DNA of 64,000 nucleotides. It comes from Stictocephala bisonia. Its lineage: Eukaryota > Arthropoda > Insecta > Hemiptera > Membracidae. The notes under the pieces are model-generated. The model worked only from the letters and a program-made list of their open reading frames with translations. It had not been told where the DNA came from and made no database searches. Where the stretch lies: contig JAQJVL010000003.1 in the NCBI GenBank assembly GCA_035578905.1, forward strand, positions 9,322,509 to 9,386,508, in the 5' to 3' direction. Positions 23,296-35,359 of this stretch are shown here, in pieces. A program made the position numbers and the translations under genes. Numbering within the stretch: the first letter of the stretch is position 1; each line of letters starts with the position of its first letter.

Positions 23296-24520
23296 ATTGC
23301 CTCGATAAATCTGTAAAAACAGATCTTTTTCACATACAATTGGGGCCATTTATTTTATCTCTTCAACTTTTACAATAGTATCAAAGTTCATTACACACAG
23401 TAGCGAAGCTTATTCGTGACTGAAATGTCAACTGGTGCGAGGGTAGCACCACAGACAAAGAAATAGAAATCTCTTTTTATTATGTGGTAGTGCTCTAGTG
23501 GTCGTAAAGCAGGGTTGCAGAATCTCCACAGCACAGTGATTCATACACGTTATAATATTTAAGTTAATTTAGTTTCAAAATAGCTCTGTTGACATAAACC
23601 ATAAGTGTGCTACAACAGCTGTTTAGCGCGCTAGCTGGCTGCTTTACCACCACTTGAAGCGCTAGCATCACACAATTGGCAAGTAAACTTCACGACTGTA
23701 TATCGTTATTTTAGACTGTAGTAATAGTATGGTACAATAATTCAGTTCTTAAATTTTCTCATAGAAATGTATCTACCAAGGTAAAGAAATTTAAGCGTAT
23801 TACATTACAGTCCAATATGCTTTTGGAAGTTTTTATCGAAGTTTGTTTATGAAAGAAGTATTATCATAATTGTTTAATCATTCCTGCCTGTATTGTAATG
23901 AGTGTCGATATGTTAAGGTTTCGCGTGTTCTTCTTAAAATTGATACTCAAGGTCTTGGTGGACATCACCCACCCTTTGACATCTTCATCGTGTGCAGATT
24001 AGTCTAGAAATGTTAAGTTCCTGATGTGATAAGCCACAAATGTAAATGCATACATTTTCGCTGGAATTACGGCCTGTCTCAGAGTCCCAAACCAAGAATC
24101 TTTTAACTTTGAGTTTTATTAGCTTCCAATATTATTTCATTTTCTACATTCAGTTTAACTAACTACACAGAAGTGATTGCTTCAAAATTTACCATCCCCG
24201 CTCTTGAAACAATTAACTCGGTCAAGTTGGCCTACAACTGTGTGATCAAATAACAGAACTAAAATGGTTGACATATTTAAGATCTGTTTGTATACATAAG
24301 TGTGCCCATTGTTTTGATACTGTCAGGTTTTTTGTTTTTGATATTTGTCAACTAAGTTTTTATAAGATTAGTTGAATCCACAATAAATGTTCTTAGGGTG
24401 TAAATTTTCTTTTTATTCAATTAAGAAATTGTCGCACACTACTGTTTCCCAAGGATGTCAGGGACTTGACGTATCATCCGTGTAAAACAAAATGTACAAA
24501 TTCTGGCATCAATGAAATGA
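23296..24520. other. Intergenic, nothing recognised
   Basis: AT-rich DNA with a somewhat GC-richer patch near 23600-23700. No gene or repeat was assigned. Confidence 0.4.
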
Positions 24521-24524
24521 AGTA

Positions 24525-24855
24525 CAGTAAACTCTCGATTTAACGGACTAAATGGGCTAGGCTCTAGTCTGTGAAAGCCGATTGTCCGTTAAATCAGGGC
24601 AAATTCACTACAAGCTATTATGAGATTGCTAAATAATTAACCATTAAGAATAAAGGGTTTTATGACCTACTAAATAATAATAATAACTATGTATAAAATA
24701 TTTAAAGTTCCCTTAAAATAACTACACATTTTATAAATTTTTGTGTAAAACTCCCTTCAGTGGGGGTTACATTGTACATCAATTTAGATATTGCAATACT
24801 GTCCGTTAAATCCAAAGTCTGTTCAATCGGGGTCTGTTAAATCGAGAGTTTACTA
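24525..24855. mobile_element. Tc1/mariner (pogo-type) MITE
   Basis: The left end CAGTAAACTCTCGATTTAAC and the inverted right end (TAGTAAACTCTCGATTTAAC) are nearly identical and flanked by TA (24523-24524 and 24856-24857). Inner copies of GTCCGTTAAATC repeat near both ends. The element is 331 bp with no coding capacity. Confidence 0.85.
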
Positions 24856-24857
24856 TA

Positions 24858-25480
24858 CAACTAAAATGTTGACAGTACAAGATGTAATAAGCAAGCAGAT
24901 AGATTGTGATGGGTGAGGTTTACAAGTGACATGATAGGCCAACAGCGTATGCGTTCTTCTTGTCTTTAATTAATTTTCTCTTTTACTGACCTTGAATCCT
25001 TCCTTTATAAACCAGGATGTTTATTGGTTTATCAATATGTCAATTCTAGTTTATCTGATATTAAAACTAAGTGTCAACTGAGGCTTGTCCTCAACAAACG
25101 CAGAAAGAAAACGTCCTCTGGAATTGATAGTTTACCACCACTGTCACTATTACTCTTATAGACAGTGCTTGTGACAAACTTGAGTGTTGATTTCATCTTT
25201 ATCTCTGCCTGCTCGTTAGTAATCTGCTCACTTAAAAGAAAGCCCATTGTTATTTTAGTATCAATGGTAAATTTGGTAAGATTATTAAAAATATGAAAAT
25301 TTAAAAATTTTGCCATAATGTATATAATGCCATGTCATTTTGTCATAACATCAATCAATGTATTTGAAGAAATGACTAGCATAAATCAATTAAAAATAAA
25401 CATACACATGACTTCAACATGTCACATTTAACCGATTTTATTGTAATGAAATCCTACAAAATTCTAAAATTTTACATTTT
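24858..25480. other. Stretch with one unassigned open frame
   Basis: An 80-codon - strand frame at 25074-25316 reads FLLSEQITNEQAEIKMKSTL and KLSIPEDVFFLRLLR. It looks protein-like but is not recognised. Nothing else is seen. Confidence 0.3.
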
Positions 25481-25499
25481 CCCTAAATCAATTAATGCA

Positions 25500-26615
25500 A
25501 TAATGTAGAAGTGAGATTTCTCCTTATTACAATCAACATTTAAGATATACTTGCTAGATAAGGCATGGGATTTTTAGAAATGACTAATCTGATATTTACT
25601 ATTAATTGTTATTATAATTCATGAACTATAATATATTTTTTTAATTTATCCTTCAGACCCTGATAAGTATATCCCATAATTGTAAAGATATGAGCAAATA
25701 TATATTTCGAATGAGCATAGATGAGTGAATGTAGTCATTAATACAAACTAAGGCCGACCATTCCTTAGAAAGTATCATTAATATATAGTCAAATGAAAAA
25801 TGAACAGTTGGTGAATCAGCTGATCTCTTTTAAAATATGTTGACTCTGAGATCGAACTGAGAACTTTTAACTTGCGAAACTGGGCTTTAACCAACTATGC
25901 TACAGACTGTTAAACGCACCTTTATTTTAAGTTTTAGCCATAGAATTAAAATATTACCCCAACTCTATGCATTTTGTATTACAGTGTTTACATTATTATT
26001 CAATAGAGTTAATTTAATAAGTAAATGACGTTTAACTATTAAAACTGTGATTTAGTGTAATATTTTTTCTTTATATTGAATGATGTCATTAATGTAAATT
26101 TAAATTTTCCTCAGAGTAGATAACTGAATATTTAATATTTAACCTGCAAAATATGGCTGAAATATTTATTTATATTGTGGGGTAAAATTTCAATTCTATT
26201 GCTAAAACTGAAAATAAAGGTGCGTTTAATGGTCAGGAGCATTGTTGGTTAAAGCCCAGTTTCATAAGCTAAGGGTTCTCAGTTCCATTCCAGAGTCATA
26301 TCATATTTTGAAAGAGATCAGCTGATAACTACCAGCTGTTTGTCATTTTGCTATATATTAATTATACTTTCTATGGAATAGTCGTCCTTAGTTTGTAACA
26401 ATGACTACATTCACTCTTCTTCACTCATTCGAAATCCATATTCGCCCATGTCTTGACAATCGGCGTTTTATATAAATTATAGTGTATGAATTGTAATACA
26501 AATAAATACTAAATATCCGCTTATGCTTTCTAAAAATTCATCTAGAATATCTTATATTTTGATCGTAGTAAAGAGAAATCTCACTTCTACACCATTGTAT
26601 TAATTTATACCTGAA
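25500..26615. mobile_element. Foldback of about 1.1 kb with tRNA-like SINE arms
   Basis: The left part (GTAGAAGTGAGATTTCTC near 25505) recurs inverted near 26575. Further in, the SINE family A 3' block (GTGAATGTAGTCATTAATAC near 25725) is inverted near 26400. Both arms also hold a tRNA-like unit with GTTGGTTAAAGCCCAGTTTC, followed by GTTCTCAGTT (about 25850-25915 on - and 26240-26315 on +). The centre near 26050 is AT-rich. It is either one foldback or two SINEs inserted head to head. Confidence 0.6.
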
Positions 26616-26619
26616 TTGA

Positions 26620-27750
26620 ATGTCAATAATCATTTTTCTTATTTACTATTGTTCTTTTCTGTATAGGTATGTGATTAAATACCATGGCGCTATAAACTAA
26701 ATGAATGCTTGTAGAAAGCAGATTTTGATCCCATTAATTTCCCCGTATGTGGATTTCTTAACTTAACCTACAATAGAATAGAAGTTAAAAATAAATACTG
26801 TACTGAACGGAGTGGTACAACTTTTTTCTCTCCTTTCTTAGAGCCATTTTACAAGCAACTAACACTTTTCCTTTTTAATCAGCAATTCAAAGTAATCTCT
26901 AGATATTTGACACTCTTGCTTTCTCTAATAATTGAACGTAAGTTAAAAAAGCTGCTTTTCTCTTAACAAGAAGAACACTTAAAAGTCATATTGTTGTACA
27001 ATATGTATTATTTTCCCGAAGACTAAAATTGATATAGGTTTTTTCGTGTTAAGAACTAATCTGTTAACAGAAAACCACTATTTTATTTATTCAAGGTCTG
27101 AATTAATTTGATCTTGCGTAGCCCTCCAGTCAGCATATAGAGTCAGCCTACCCTGTGATGTAACTTTATACAAATCATTTATGTATTATAATCAGTAATG
27201 CTCTACTAAGAACGGATCCTTATGTTACCTCATCTACTATCTTCCCTGTTTTACTAAATATCCCATTTATTTTAACATATAAAATCTCTAAACTAAAAAC
27301 TAAATCATTGTTATTGTGCTCTTAGCTATAAAACCACAAATACATTTTAAGAGTATCTCATGATTTACCATGTCAAAAAGTTTCACTAATATCCAACAAA
27401 CATCCTACATCATGTTTTATTATTATTTAGTTACATTATTCATTAAATTTCTATTGCATTTTCTTTACTAAGTGCTTCCCTAAATTCATACTGATTTACA
27501 CCAAAAAGTATGTTTCTTCTAAATTGTTCAACATTATTTCTGTCCTATTTTTTCAAATATATCTATCTAATAGCGTTTATCTGAGGAATGTTTTTAAAAT
27601 CAGCACTGTTTAAGAATTCCACCGTTACAGCATTGTGGTCGGTATTCGACACATGCACGCTGTATACCCCTATCTGTTGGCAAGCCACAACTGTCGTAAA
27701 GGATCCGTTCAACAGTATTTAAGGTTTATGATTGTTTAAAATACATCCCT
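26620..27750. other. Intergenic, nothing recognised
   Basis: AT-rich DNA with no supported frame. The last 100 bp are GC-richer and may be mariner 5' flank. Confidence 0.45.
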
Positions 27751-27752
27751 TG

Positions 27753-27869
27753 ATTGAAAATGCCGCCGACTGTGAAGTACAGGCTGTGTTAGGTTTCCTT
27801 AATGCTAAAGGCGTAAAAGCAGCTGACATTCACAATGAAATCTGTGAGTTTATGGAGAAAACACAATGA
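27753..27869 (+). pseudogene. Mariner transposase N-terminal (HTH) fragment
   Basis: Reads IENAADCEVQAVLGFLNAKG, then VKAADIHNEICEFMEK and a stop. In another frame the sequence continues NTMSNGMVRK. This is the first helix-turn-helix of the Mos1/SETMAR class of mariner transposases (IR..I.FL..Kg..A.EIH..IC.VYGE..MS..MVRKW). The catalytic part is absent downstream, so this is an internal or 3'-truncated relic. Confidence 0.7.
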
Positions 27870-28047
27870 GTAATGGGATGGTAAGGAAATCCATAGTTTC
27901 TTAAATTCTGTATGTTGAGGTACTGTTAACAAAATTAACATGCATGCGTCAAACATGCATGGTGTTAGTTGCTTTCTAAAATGTCATATACAACAGATGC
28001 ATTAGTCTGTGTTTTAACCAGTGACTAATCAAAATTATGTAGTTTAA

Positions 28048-28983
28048 CACATTAGCTGCCATCCTTAATATGAGTATTTTTGCTCTAAACTGCCAAAAAT
28101 TGTTTTGCAAATTTTTAAAACAATGATGCATCATTTTTACTATACTACCATATCTAAGTGTATAAATATTACATACATAGGCATTACATGTATATAAATA
28201 TGTCGGGAGTATTGGCCTGACACAGTTTTTTTAGTAGCGTATACAGCATATAAAAAACTCTGTCGGGCATATAGACTTGACACATTTTGAGGTAAATTTG
28301 TTTTCCTGGTTTGTCTACACTGACTGCATGGTCAAAGAAATCCAGTATTCAATTTGTATTATGTTATTTGAATAACAAAATTCACTAAATAAGTCTGTCG
28401 GGCCTATACTCCCGACAACTTACCCGTAGAACTTGCCAAAATTTTAAGTTTTATAAACATTTTTGTAACTGACCAAAATCTGAAATTCGCTCTGTAAATA
28501 CTCGTAGTTAGGTTAAAAGGCACTAGGCCAGGAATTAGTAGTATATTGGAGAGATAGGACATCAGTAATCTTACCTTAGAAGACAAGTCCACTAACACCA
28601 GAGTAGTAGTAACATACACAAAAGAATCATATGAATTCTCAGCCTCTCTCTCCCTCCCTCTCCCTCTCCTCACCTGAAGTAAGTGCCGGTGGCACTGAAC
28701 ATTTGTGTGATTATGTGATTCTTTTGTGTATGTAACTACTACTCTGGTGTTAGTGAACTTGTCTTCTAAGGTAAGTTTGCTGATGTCCTATTTCTCTAAT
28801 TTACTAAGCTCTGTAAAAGCTTGTAATGCAATAAAGTGTTATCGGTTTCTTAAAGAAAGCAGGACCAGTCAAGTAACAATAAAAAAAAACCAATAGGCTG
28901 TTGAGCAATAATGTCAGGCATAGCGGCATCTAGCTGAGACAAAGAGCCATCGGGCGTACTGTACTGACACAACAGCTAAAGTG
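28048..28983. mobile_element. piggyBac-derived MITE, TTAA-flanked
   Basis: Bounded by TTAA at 28044-28047 and 28984-28987. The ends are CACATTAGCTG and, inverted, CACTTTAGCTG, resembling the CACTTTAACCG end of the piggyBac at 20547-23291. Subterminal units TGTCGGGAGTATTGGCCTGA, TGTCGGGCATATAGACTTGA and TGTCGGGCCTATACTCCCGA repeat at 28201, 28261 and 28396. The hairpin retroelement copy at 28508-28800 is inserted inside it. Confidence 0.75.
28508..28800 (+). repeat. Hairpin retroelement, second copy
   Basis: Matches the element at 2410-2733 in the opposite orientation: GGTTAAAAGGCACTAGGCCA, then the arm GATAGGACATCAG, a CT-rich loop, and the inverse arm ending GCTGATGTCCTAT. It is nested in the TTAA-flanked MITE and so is younger than that element. 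Confidence 0.75.
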
Positions 28984-28987
28984 TTAA

Positions 28988-31090
28988 ATGACTAACAGCT
29001 TCAAGTTCCAAATCTGGAGGACTGGGGTCAGCTTGACTCCTTATCTCTACAACAGAAACTTTCTTCTCTTTTCAGCAAGAAATTTAGAACCACAGGTACC
29101 TTTAGGTGTAAACCCTTTGTCCTGCCTGAGCCGTCTTTGATAAGTTGACAGCGAATCCTTTAGGTAGACTGGAGTGTTGCATGGAAGATCCATGTGCCTC
29201 GTAGAGAAGTCTCTTTTCGCATCTCCTATTCATCAGAAAATTTTTATCCGATCTCTAAACAATTATGACTATGATTCCATGCTCCCTTTTCAAATGTTAA
29301 AGATTGTGTTTTCTGACTTTATTTGAGACAGTACTAGGCTCTTGGTGACATGCTAAGAGTCCCATTCTGTACAAGATATTCTTTGCATTGTTTTACCTTG
29401 GGTTAATTGAAAATAAAGTACAGATTATTGTATAAATTAGAACAATATTTACAAAATCACAAATACTCAACATTACATGATAATTTAAACAATTTAAAAT
29501 GGTTGTAGTCCTGTTTACATTCTTTCTTGTTATCCCATTTAATACAGTTCTGAATAGGCTCAGAGAATTGTTTTTGGACTAAGAATACTTTGTAGTAATA
29601 CAATATTGTGCTTTTAATACAGTTTCAGTATACTGTATGTATTTGAGAATGATTGCCAACAACCCAAATAGAAAATGTATAATTTTTAACTGAGAAACGC
29701 TTTCAGTTAAGTTAAGCGATAAGACTACATTAAACTAAAGAGTTTAGCAAGTTGATTTTGAATGGGACCAGTAAATAGCCCTGGCTATCCAATTGTTATG
29801 GGGCATTTTAAAGTAATACAAGTCTAGTTTTATAAAGGCTACATTTTTTTATTTACAATCTATTTTTGTGTTTATCAGATTAAAAATAGCTTAGTAATGA
29901 ATTGAAAAACAAAATTAAAATTATAATATTACAATGAACTATTTTCGATCGTGTAATACAGTATTTTAATTCATATTTAGCAAAACAAAATAGACTAACA
30001 ACTGCAAAATATTTTTTATCAAAGAGAGCAAGAATTATTTAGAAATTTCTAGATTGATGTCAGATTTGTTAAAGTACATTTCTCATTTCCTGGTTTTTAC
30101 TTTATTTGAAATTATATCTAAACTGACTATGTACTCTATTTCTCACCCATGTATTTTATTTTTGCAGTATAACAATAGATTAGCTACGGAACCATCAAAT
30201 AAATTTACTGTAATTATAAACAATACTGATTTTACATTTTGAGGATATTATAGATCAATATTTTTTCTTCAAAGAATGAGGATTAGACATCTATAAGTGA
30301 ATGTTTCATTCGTAATATGATAACATGCAGAATATAGTGTTATACTAACGCTTGTATATTTACATTATCACTGATAAAAGAACCAAATCAGGAAGTACTT
30401 CATATGTTAATCCTACTTACCAGTTAAGTTTGAGATAAACACAATTAATTGCAAAATACCAGCTAGCTAATTTTTAGACTGTCTATTTTTGTCCGTTTTT
30501 ATGTTTAAATAAAGCAGAGGATATCACATTGAACTTCTTCAACTGTTGATAACCTTACTACAATATCAAACGTGTTTTTGTTGAGATGACGTTGTTATGT
30601 ACAAGTGCTGCTGTTGTAACCAACTGCTTTTTCTCTGATGAGTTACATTAATTTAGATTCTTTGATAACTTGATCAAAAATATTATTCAAATTAAATTTA
30701 ATTCTCTTTAGTCTCAGGGTAAAATGTGAGTAATTTGGTGGGGCTGTAAGATTACAATAAATAAAAACTCTTGTTTGAAAAAGCTATTTTAATAAAACAT
30801 TATTTTTTAGTTTTTTACTTTACTATTATTTCAATATACAAAAATGAATTTTATTATGATTTTACAAATTTCAATATGATTAAAATTATTTTATTACTAA
30901 AACTTATCTTATTGTCCTTGCATTTTCTTGGTGGAAAACCGCATGTTCCTCAATCACGCGCTACTATCTCGCCAAATTCAATCTTATTAACTGCACAAAA
31001 GTTCCATATCTATCTAAATTTTTCTTTGAAAACAAAACTATGATATTACTTTTAAAGGATTTACTTATATTTTAAACACAATCACACGCG
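28988..31090. other. Long intergenic stretch, nothing recognised
   Basis: AT-rich DNA. Chance-like open frames (such as 30771-31043) have strongly biased composition. A GC-richer patch near 29080-29220 has no readable family. Confidence 0.4.
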
Positions 31091-31092
31091 GT

Positions 31093-31374
31093 TTAATATA
31101 TATTACCGATAGGAACATCATGTGTTCCTTCTTGAAAGGAGGATTGCAAAATGGGGCGAGTGATGCCTTCAGGACGCTCAGCTTGGGTTCCCCCACTTAC
31201 GTTATTTTCCGTTAGATATTCAATTTTCGCCTCTTCCATACAGTTCGTCCCCGACAGGTGCTGCACTCGCCGGTCATCCTTTTTACTAAACACGTTTGGA
31301 CTCGACTTCTGCTTGGTCACATGGTGACTCCCCTTTGGGTTGCCATGTAGACTCGTCCAACTAAGCGACGACAC
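31093..31374 (-). CDS. Unassigned open frame, possible exon
   Basis: A 93-codon - strand frame, GC-richer than its flanks, reads KQKSSPNVFSKKDDRRVQHL, then MEEAKIEYLTENN, after which GTAAGTG resembles a donor. If that donor is used, the exon would end near 31205. The frame starts with GTG, so any real protein would start elsewhere. I do not recognise it. It lies upstream of UGP2 on the opposite strand and could be a relic of a mobile element. Confidence 0.25.
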   Translation of the reverse strand: MSSLSWTSLHGNPKGSHHVTKQKSSPNVFSKKDDRRVQHLSGTNCMEEAKIEYLTENNVSGGTQAERPEGITRPILQSSFQEGTHDVPIGNIY

Positions 31375-31697
31375 ATGTTTTCTGCAAGATTTTCCTGGAA
31401 TAGGCTAGCCCATGTCTGAGTTGATAATAATGAAAAGGAATGTTGTTTATTCAATTCTCAGAAAACATCTGTCACGATGTCTCTACCCACTTCCCTAGCT
31501 GACTGTTTCTTTACTTACAACGATTTCAGAATATTATCTGAATGTTTGTTATTTATTTTAATTAAATATATTTATTTCTTCAACAAAATAATTTATCATT
31601 TATTTTATTTAATTAATTTATTCGTCAATTTGGTGGACCTGTTACACTGTCCATAATTTATTAAATTTCTTAGAAGACTTTATTGTCTTCTATTGTC

Positions 31698-31735
31698 ATT
31701 GTCATTTTTATTAGAATTTTAATAAAAATGACAAT
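31698..31735. repeat. Perfect 16-bp stem hairpin
   Basis: ATTGTCATTTTTATTA and its exact complement are separated by 6 bp. Confidence 0.7.
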
Positions 31736-31739
31736 CATA

Positions 31740-32370
31740 TTTTCTAGAATTTACTATTGTAAGAACTATTGAGAAAGTCTCATCAATTAGTGATAGTATA
31801 TTGATTGTCTAATCAAGTATTTAGTCCATTTTAAGATAACTTAACATTTGGACAAATTCTTTATTACATTTGAAAATAACAGAGTTATATACTGTTAAGA
31901 TCAATACATTTGTGAATTTGTACGAAATTGCCTGCTTATTCTTGAGGTAATGTCAAATGTTTATGAATAAAAGAAGCTGAAATGACTTCTTCTGTTTGTA
32001 TTAGAACAAAAAACCAATAATTTGTGTTCTATTATTATTGTGTTTTTTTCATATCGGTTCAACAAATCTTGTGTTTTTGATTCAGCTCCCTTATCTGTTC
32101 ATTCGCCTTTTATAAGTAGTCTTTTTATAGTTATAAGAAGTAAATGGAAGTTGTAATTACTGTAAATGCTTTGAAAAATGACATCTCTAAAACCAAAAAG
32201 CTAGTTATTAAATGGAATAACTTAAATGATTTTAAATAAACTTGTTGCCATTTATTCTTGGTTGTATTTGGGAAAACTTTTACTTTATATAAAGAAATAT
32301 TCTTTTATAATGTGGTAAATATAACAATTCAATTCCTACTGCTATAATTATGAAGATGATTGTGTACATT
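31740..32370. other. Intergenic, nothing recognised
   Basis: AT-rich DNA without supported features. Confidence 0.45.
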
Positions 32371-32372
32371 TA

Positions 32373-32404
32373 GAGAGAGAGAGAGAGAGAGGGGGGGGAG
32401 GGGG
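32373..32404. repeat. GA/G microsatellite
   Basis: A run of (GA)n followed by a G-run. Confidence 0.85.
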
Positions 32405-32660
32405 ATTAATATCACTAAATACCTTGGGATAACGTACAACTGTAACTTCAAATGGAATTTACATAAGCAATAAAAGAGTGAAAAAAAATTGAAATACCAA
32501 TTCTATATGTATTCTAAAAAAAAAAAAAAACTAAAACTTTTCAAATTATTGCTGTTTATAATATAATTGGCTGGAGGAGAACTATATGATACATTTCTCA
32601 AACTAAATCCAAAGTAAGTTACAAAAGAAGTAAAAGAGCAAATTCAAAATTTTGTATTTA
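32405..32660 (+). pseudogene. LINE reverse transcriptase thumb relic
   Basis: Reads INITKYLGITYNCNFKWNLH, then in shifted frames a short stretch ending YNIIGW and one reading GGELYDTFLKLNPK. KYLG(I/V)..D.NL.W..H is the conserved block after the palm domain of CR1/Jockey-type LINE polymerases, and the second part matches the thumb. Stops and an A-run break it. Confidence 0.5.
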
Positions 32661-33149
32661 TTAAGTTATTGATCTTGATTATTACAGTTAAATAATTTTA
32701 ATGCTATACGAGTATACAAATTATTTTGTGTAAGATAACTGTAGAATATTAACAATATGACTGTCCTCGAATATACATAGTTTATTTATAAATCAAACTA
32801 TTCCCAAATAATTAGTTCCAATAAATTTTTAAAAGTTTCATTAATGTATCACTATCTAGAGTAGTCTGGTTTTTGAGTCTCTGAAAGTGTGATGTCATGT
32901 GTCTGTGGTTTACATGTGGACTGTGCCTGACTGTGGTCAAGTCATGCCCATGATTGAACATGCATTCAGTAGACATTTACATTAAATACATGTTTTACCA
33001 GGTATTAGGTGTTGTTAAAAATTTTCAAATGTTTAAATAAAATTCTGTCATTAAAATATGATAGAAACACTCTTGATGGCATCAATCAAAATTAACATTA
33101 ATTTGTGTTATGTTTGCGGGTGTATAGTTTTAATCCTAAAGAAGTTCGC

Positions 33150-33505
33150 TAGCAGTTGAATTTCACAGAATTAATTTTAGTTGATTTCTAGCAAATGCAA
33201 GACAGTTGAATTGTTTTAGCACACATTTTATTCGATTTGCAAGCAAAAGCAAATACAAGACAATTGAATTATTGTATAGCATCGAATTTAGCTGATTCCC
33301 AGCAAATATAAGACGAGAATTGTATAGCATTGACTTAAATTGATTTACATCAAATGCAAGATATTTGAATTGTATAGCATCGATTTTAGTTGATTGCCAG
33401 TCAATGTAAGACAATTCAATTGTATAGCATCAATTTTAGTAAATTTAAATCAAATCTAAGACAGTTGAATCTTATAGCATCGATTTTTGTTGATTTCCAT
33501 CATTA
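33150..33505. repeat. Degenerate minisatellite, about 50-bp unit
   Basis: TATAGCATCGATTTTAGTTG followed by an AAG(A)CAATTGAATTG-type block recurs about six times, at 33275, 33323, 33373, 33423 and 33473, with more diverged units before. Spacing is 48-50 bp. The 83-codon frame on the - strand is only a by-product. Confidence 0.8.
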
Positions 33506-33859
33506 TATTACTGTAATGTTAGATTTGATACCACATAGTATTACAGTATAACTGAATATTTTTAAGTTTTTAAACGACAGGAAAAAGCTGAGTATTCATG
33601 GTTACGAAATCTCCTTGAGGCGGCCTTGGCCTTGATTATTAATGAGTGACACTTTCTAGACTAGCATTAACTAGACAAATAATACGAAATTCATTTCGAT
33701 CAAATGTTTCTTATTTAAAAATATATTTGCCGGCAATATTTTTTTTCGTAAAACATTCGAGAAGTATAAGCCTAATACAGTGAACCAGATGGTTCAAATA
33801 GCTTATAGCCTAATTTTGTTTTTGCCAATTGCGATATGGCATTCCATTCTGGCAGTGAT

Positions 33860-34105
33860 AACGCTTGTTTGAGGATCACAGAGGTTCCGCGACTCTGTTG
33901 TTACGACTCGTACTCGTCTCGTGTCCAAAAGTGACTTGTTATCAGTACCCGCGTGACGCAATCGAAATTGATAAGGTCGTTCAGCTGAGAGGGCGCGTCG
34001 CAGTGTACCAGCGGCAGTTGGCGGTGAATATGGTTCTAGGGGCGACGACGCAAGGATGGTCCGGCGTGAACGTCGGCACCCAACCCGGCGGTGACTTTCA
34101 GAAGG
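33860..34105 (+). promoter_or_regulatory. GC/CpG-rich 5' region of UGP2
   Basis: The surroundings are AT-rich, but this block contains many CG dinucleotides (TCCGCGACTC, GAGGGCGCGTCGCAG, GGGGCGACGACGC). It probably holds the 5' UTR and transcription start region. No TATA box is obvious. Confidence 0.5.
34030..34104 (+). CDS. UGP2: UTP-glucose-1-phosphate uridylyltransferase, exon 1 (start)
   Basis: Begins at ATG 34030 in good context (A at -3, G at +4) and encodes 25 residues, MVLGATTQGWSGVNVG followed by TQPGGDFQK. It ends in phase 0 at AAG/GTAAAG. The frame is open upstream to 33865, but that part looks like 5' UTR. The enzyme makes UDP-glucose and PPi from UTP and glucose-1-phosphate in the cytosol, feeding glycogen or trehalose, chitin precursors and glycoprotein synthesis. 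Assignment rests on the in-frame join to the unmistakable exons downstream. This short N-terminal segment is the variable part of the family, so an alternative first exon is possible. Confidence 0.7.
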
Positions 34106-35340
34106 TAAAGTCCATGAATCGACCGCGAGTATTAATCGCGCTCAGAACGTAGTAATACTTCGATTATGCAATAAAAAACATCGATTGTGTCTCGTTTACT
34201 TTAACTCATTTCGTTGCTGATGATAGGTTATAGGCCTAACAATAGTTTTTAAAATATTGCATTGTATACGCTGGCAATTGGATTGTAGGACATAATAAAA
34301 TAAACCAAATTCAGAATGTTAATTCTCTTTTTCAATATTATAAGTATAGTATCTATATTATGTAAGATGACAGTGGAGTAATATTTAAAATCATTCTGTA
34401 CAACATACTTCTGTTTAATTAAGCATTTACTTGCTTGCAAATTTCTCAATTTAGGAACATCAATGTTCAGAAAATACATTCCATAAAAATAGGCGTAAAA
34501 CTGAGCACTGGTTGCAATCTTCTCATCAGCAGTATCTTAAATATTTAAATTGCACATTCCCCAAGATACTATTATGTTATTTACAATATTGTAATTCCTC
34601 ACAAATTATCTAATCATTTTTGTAAATTTACATAGCCATTAGTGTCACAATAACCTACTAACTGTGAAATAAATTATTACATCTTAAAACTTGATTGTAA
34701 GTGTCACAAAATTCTTTTTCAGAATAAAATACATTGTGTTTTATTATGTTTAGTATTATTATTATTGATTAGCACAAGGATTAGGATATGATGTAAGTAC
34801 CTCATCTATCAATCCTTTTTATGTTGATTTTCATCAAACGTTTTTGGCATCAAGTTTCATCATCAGGATGAATACACTAAAAATAATTATTCTTTTTTTC
34901 GAATTGTTAACATTTATCTGGTTGTTTATAAGTAAATAAATAAACTATGATAACCAGTGTTATTTTTATTTAATTATAAACAACCAAAAATTGTTTTATC
35001 TTTTTTTTAAAAAAATAAACATTTTTTCACATTCATCACTTAGTGCTGAAAATGTTAGATGGAAAAATCATATGAAAAGGATTGATTGACGAGGTAATTA
35101 CTAATTTAACAAATATCTTTTCAGCTCTAGTTTAAATTCTGTCTCATCTTTAATATTTTCAATATATTGAGGAGTGTGTTTGAGGAAAGTGTTTGTTGTG
35201 AAAATATTGTGTTATTTGATGCTGAGAATGTATAATATATTTTTCTTTCTTGTATTACATGAATTGGTTTGACCATATGCTTTAAAACTTTCCTCAGTGT
35301 TTAAAAGATGCTTTATACATTCTAAAATATATATTCATTG
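34106..35340. other. UGP2 intron 1, 5' part, nothing recognised
   Basis: AT-rich intronic sequence. Open frames here (such as 34249-34479, - strand) have no recognisable motif. Confidence 0.5.
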
Positions 35341-35359
35341 TTAAAGCTTCCTGAGCTGA

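Noticed and set aside
33163..33414. 83-codon - strand frame
   Set aside because: A by-product of the 50-bp minisatellite: the peptide is itself a short repeat.
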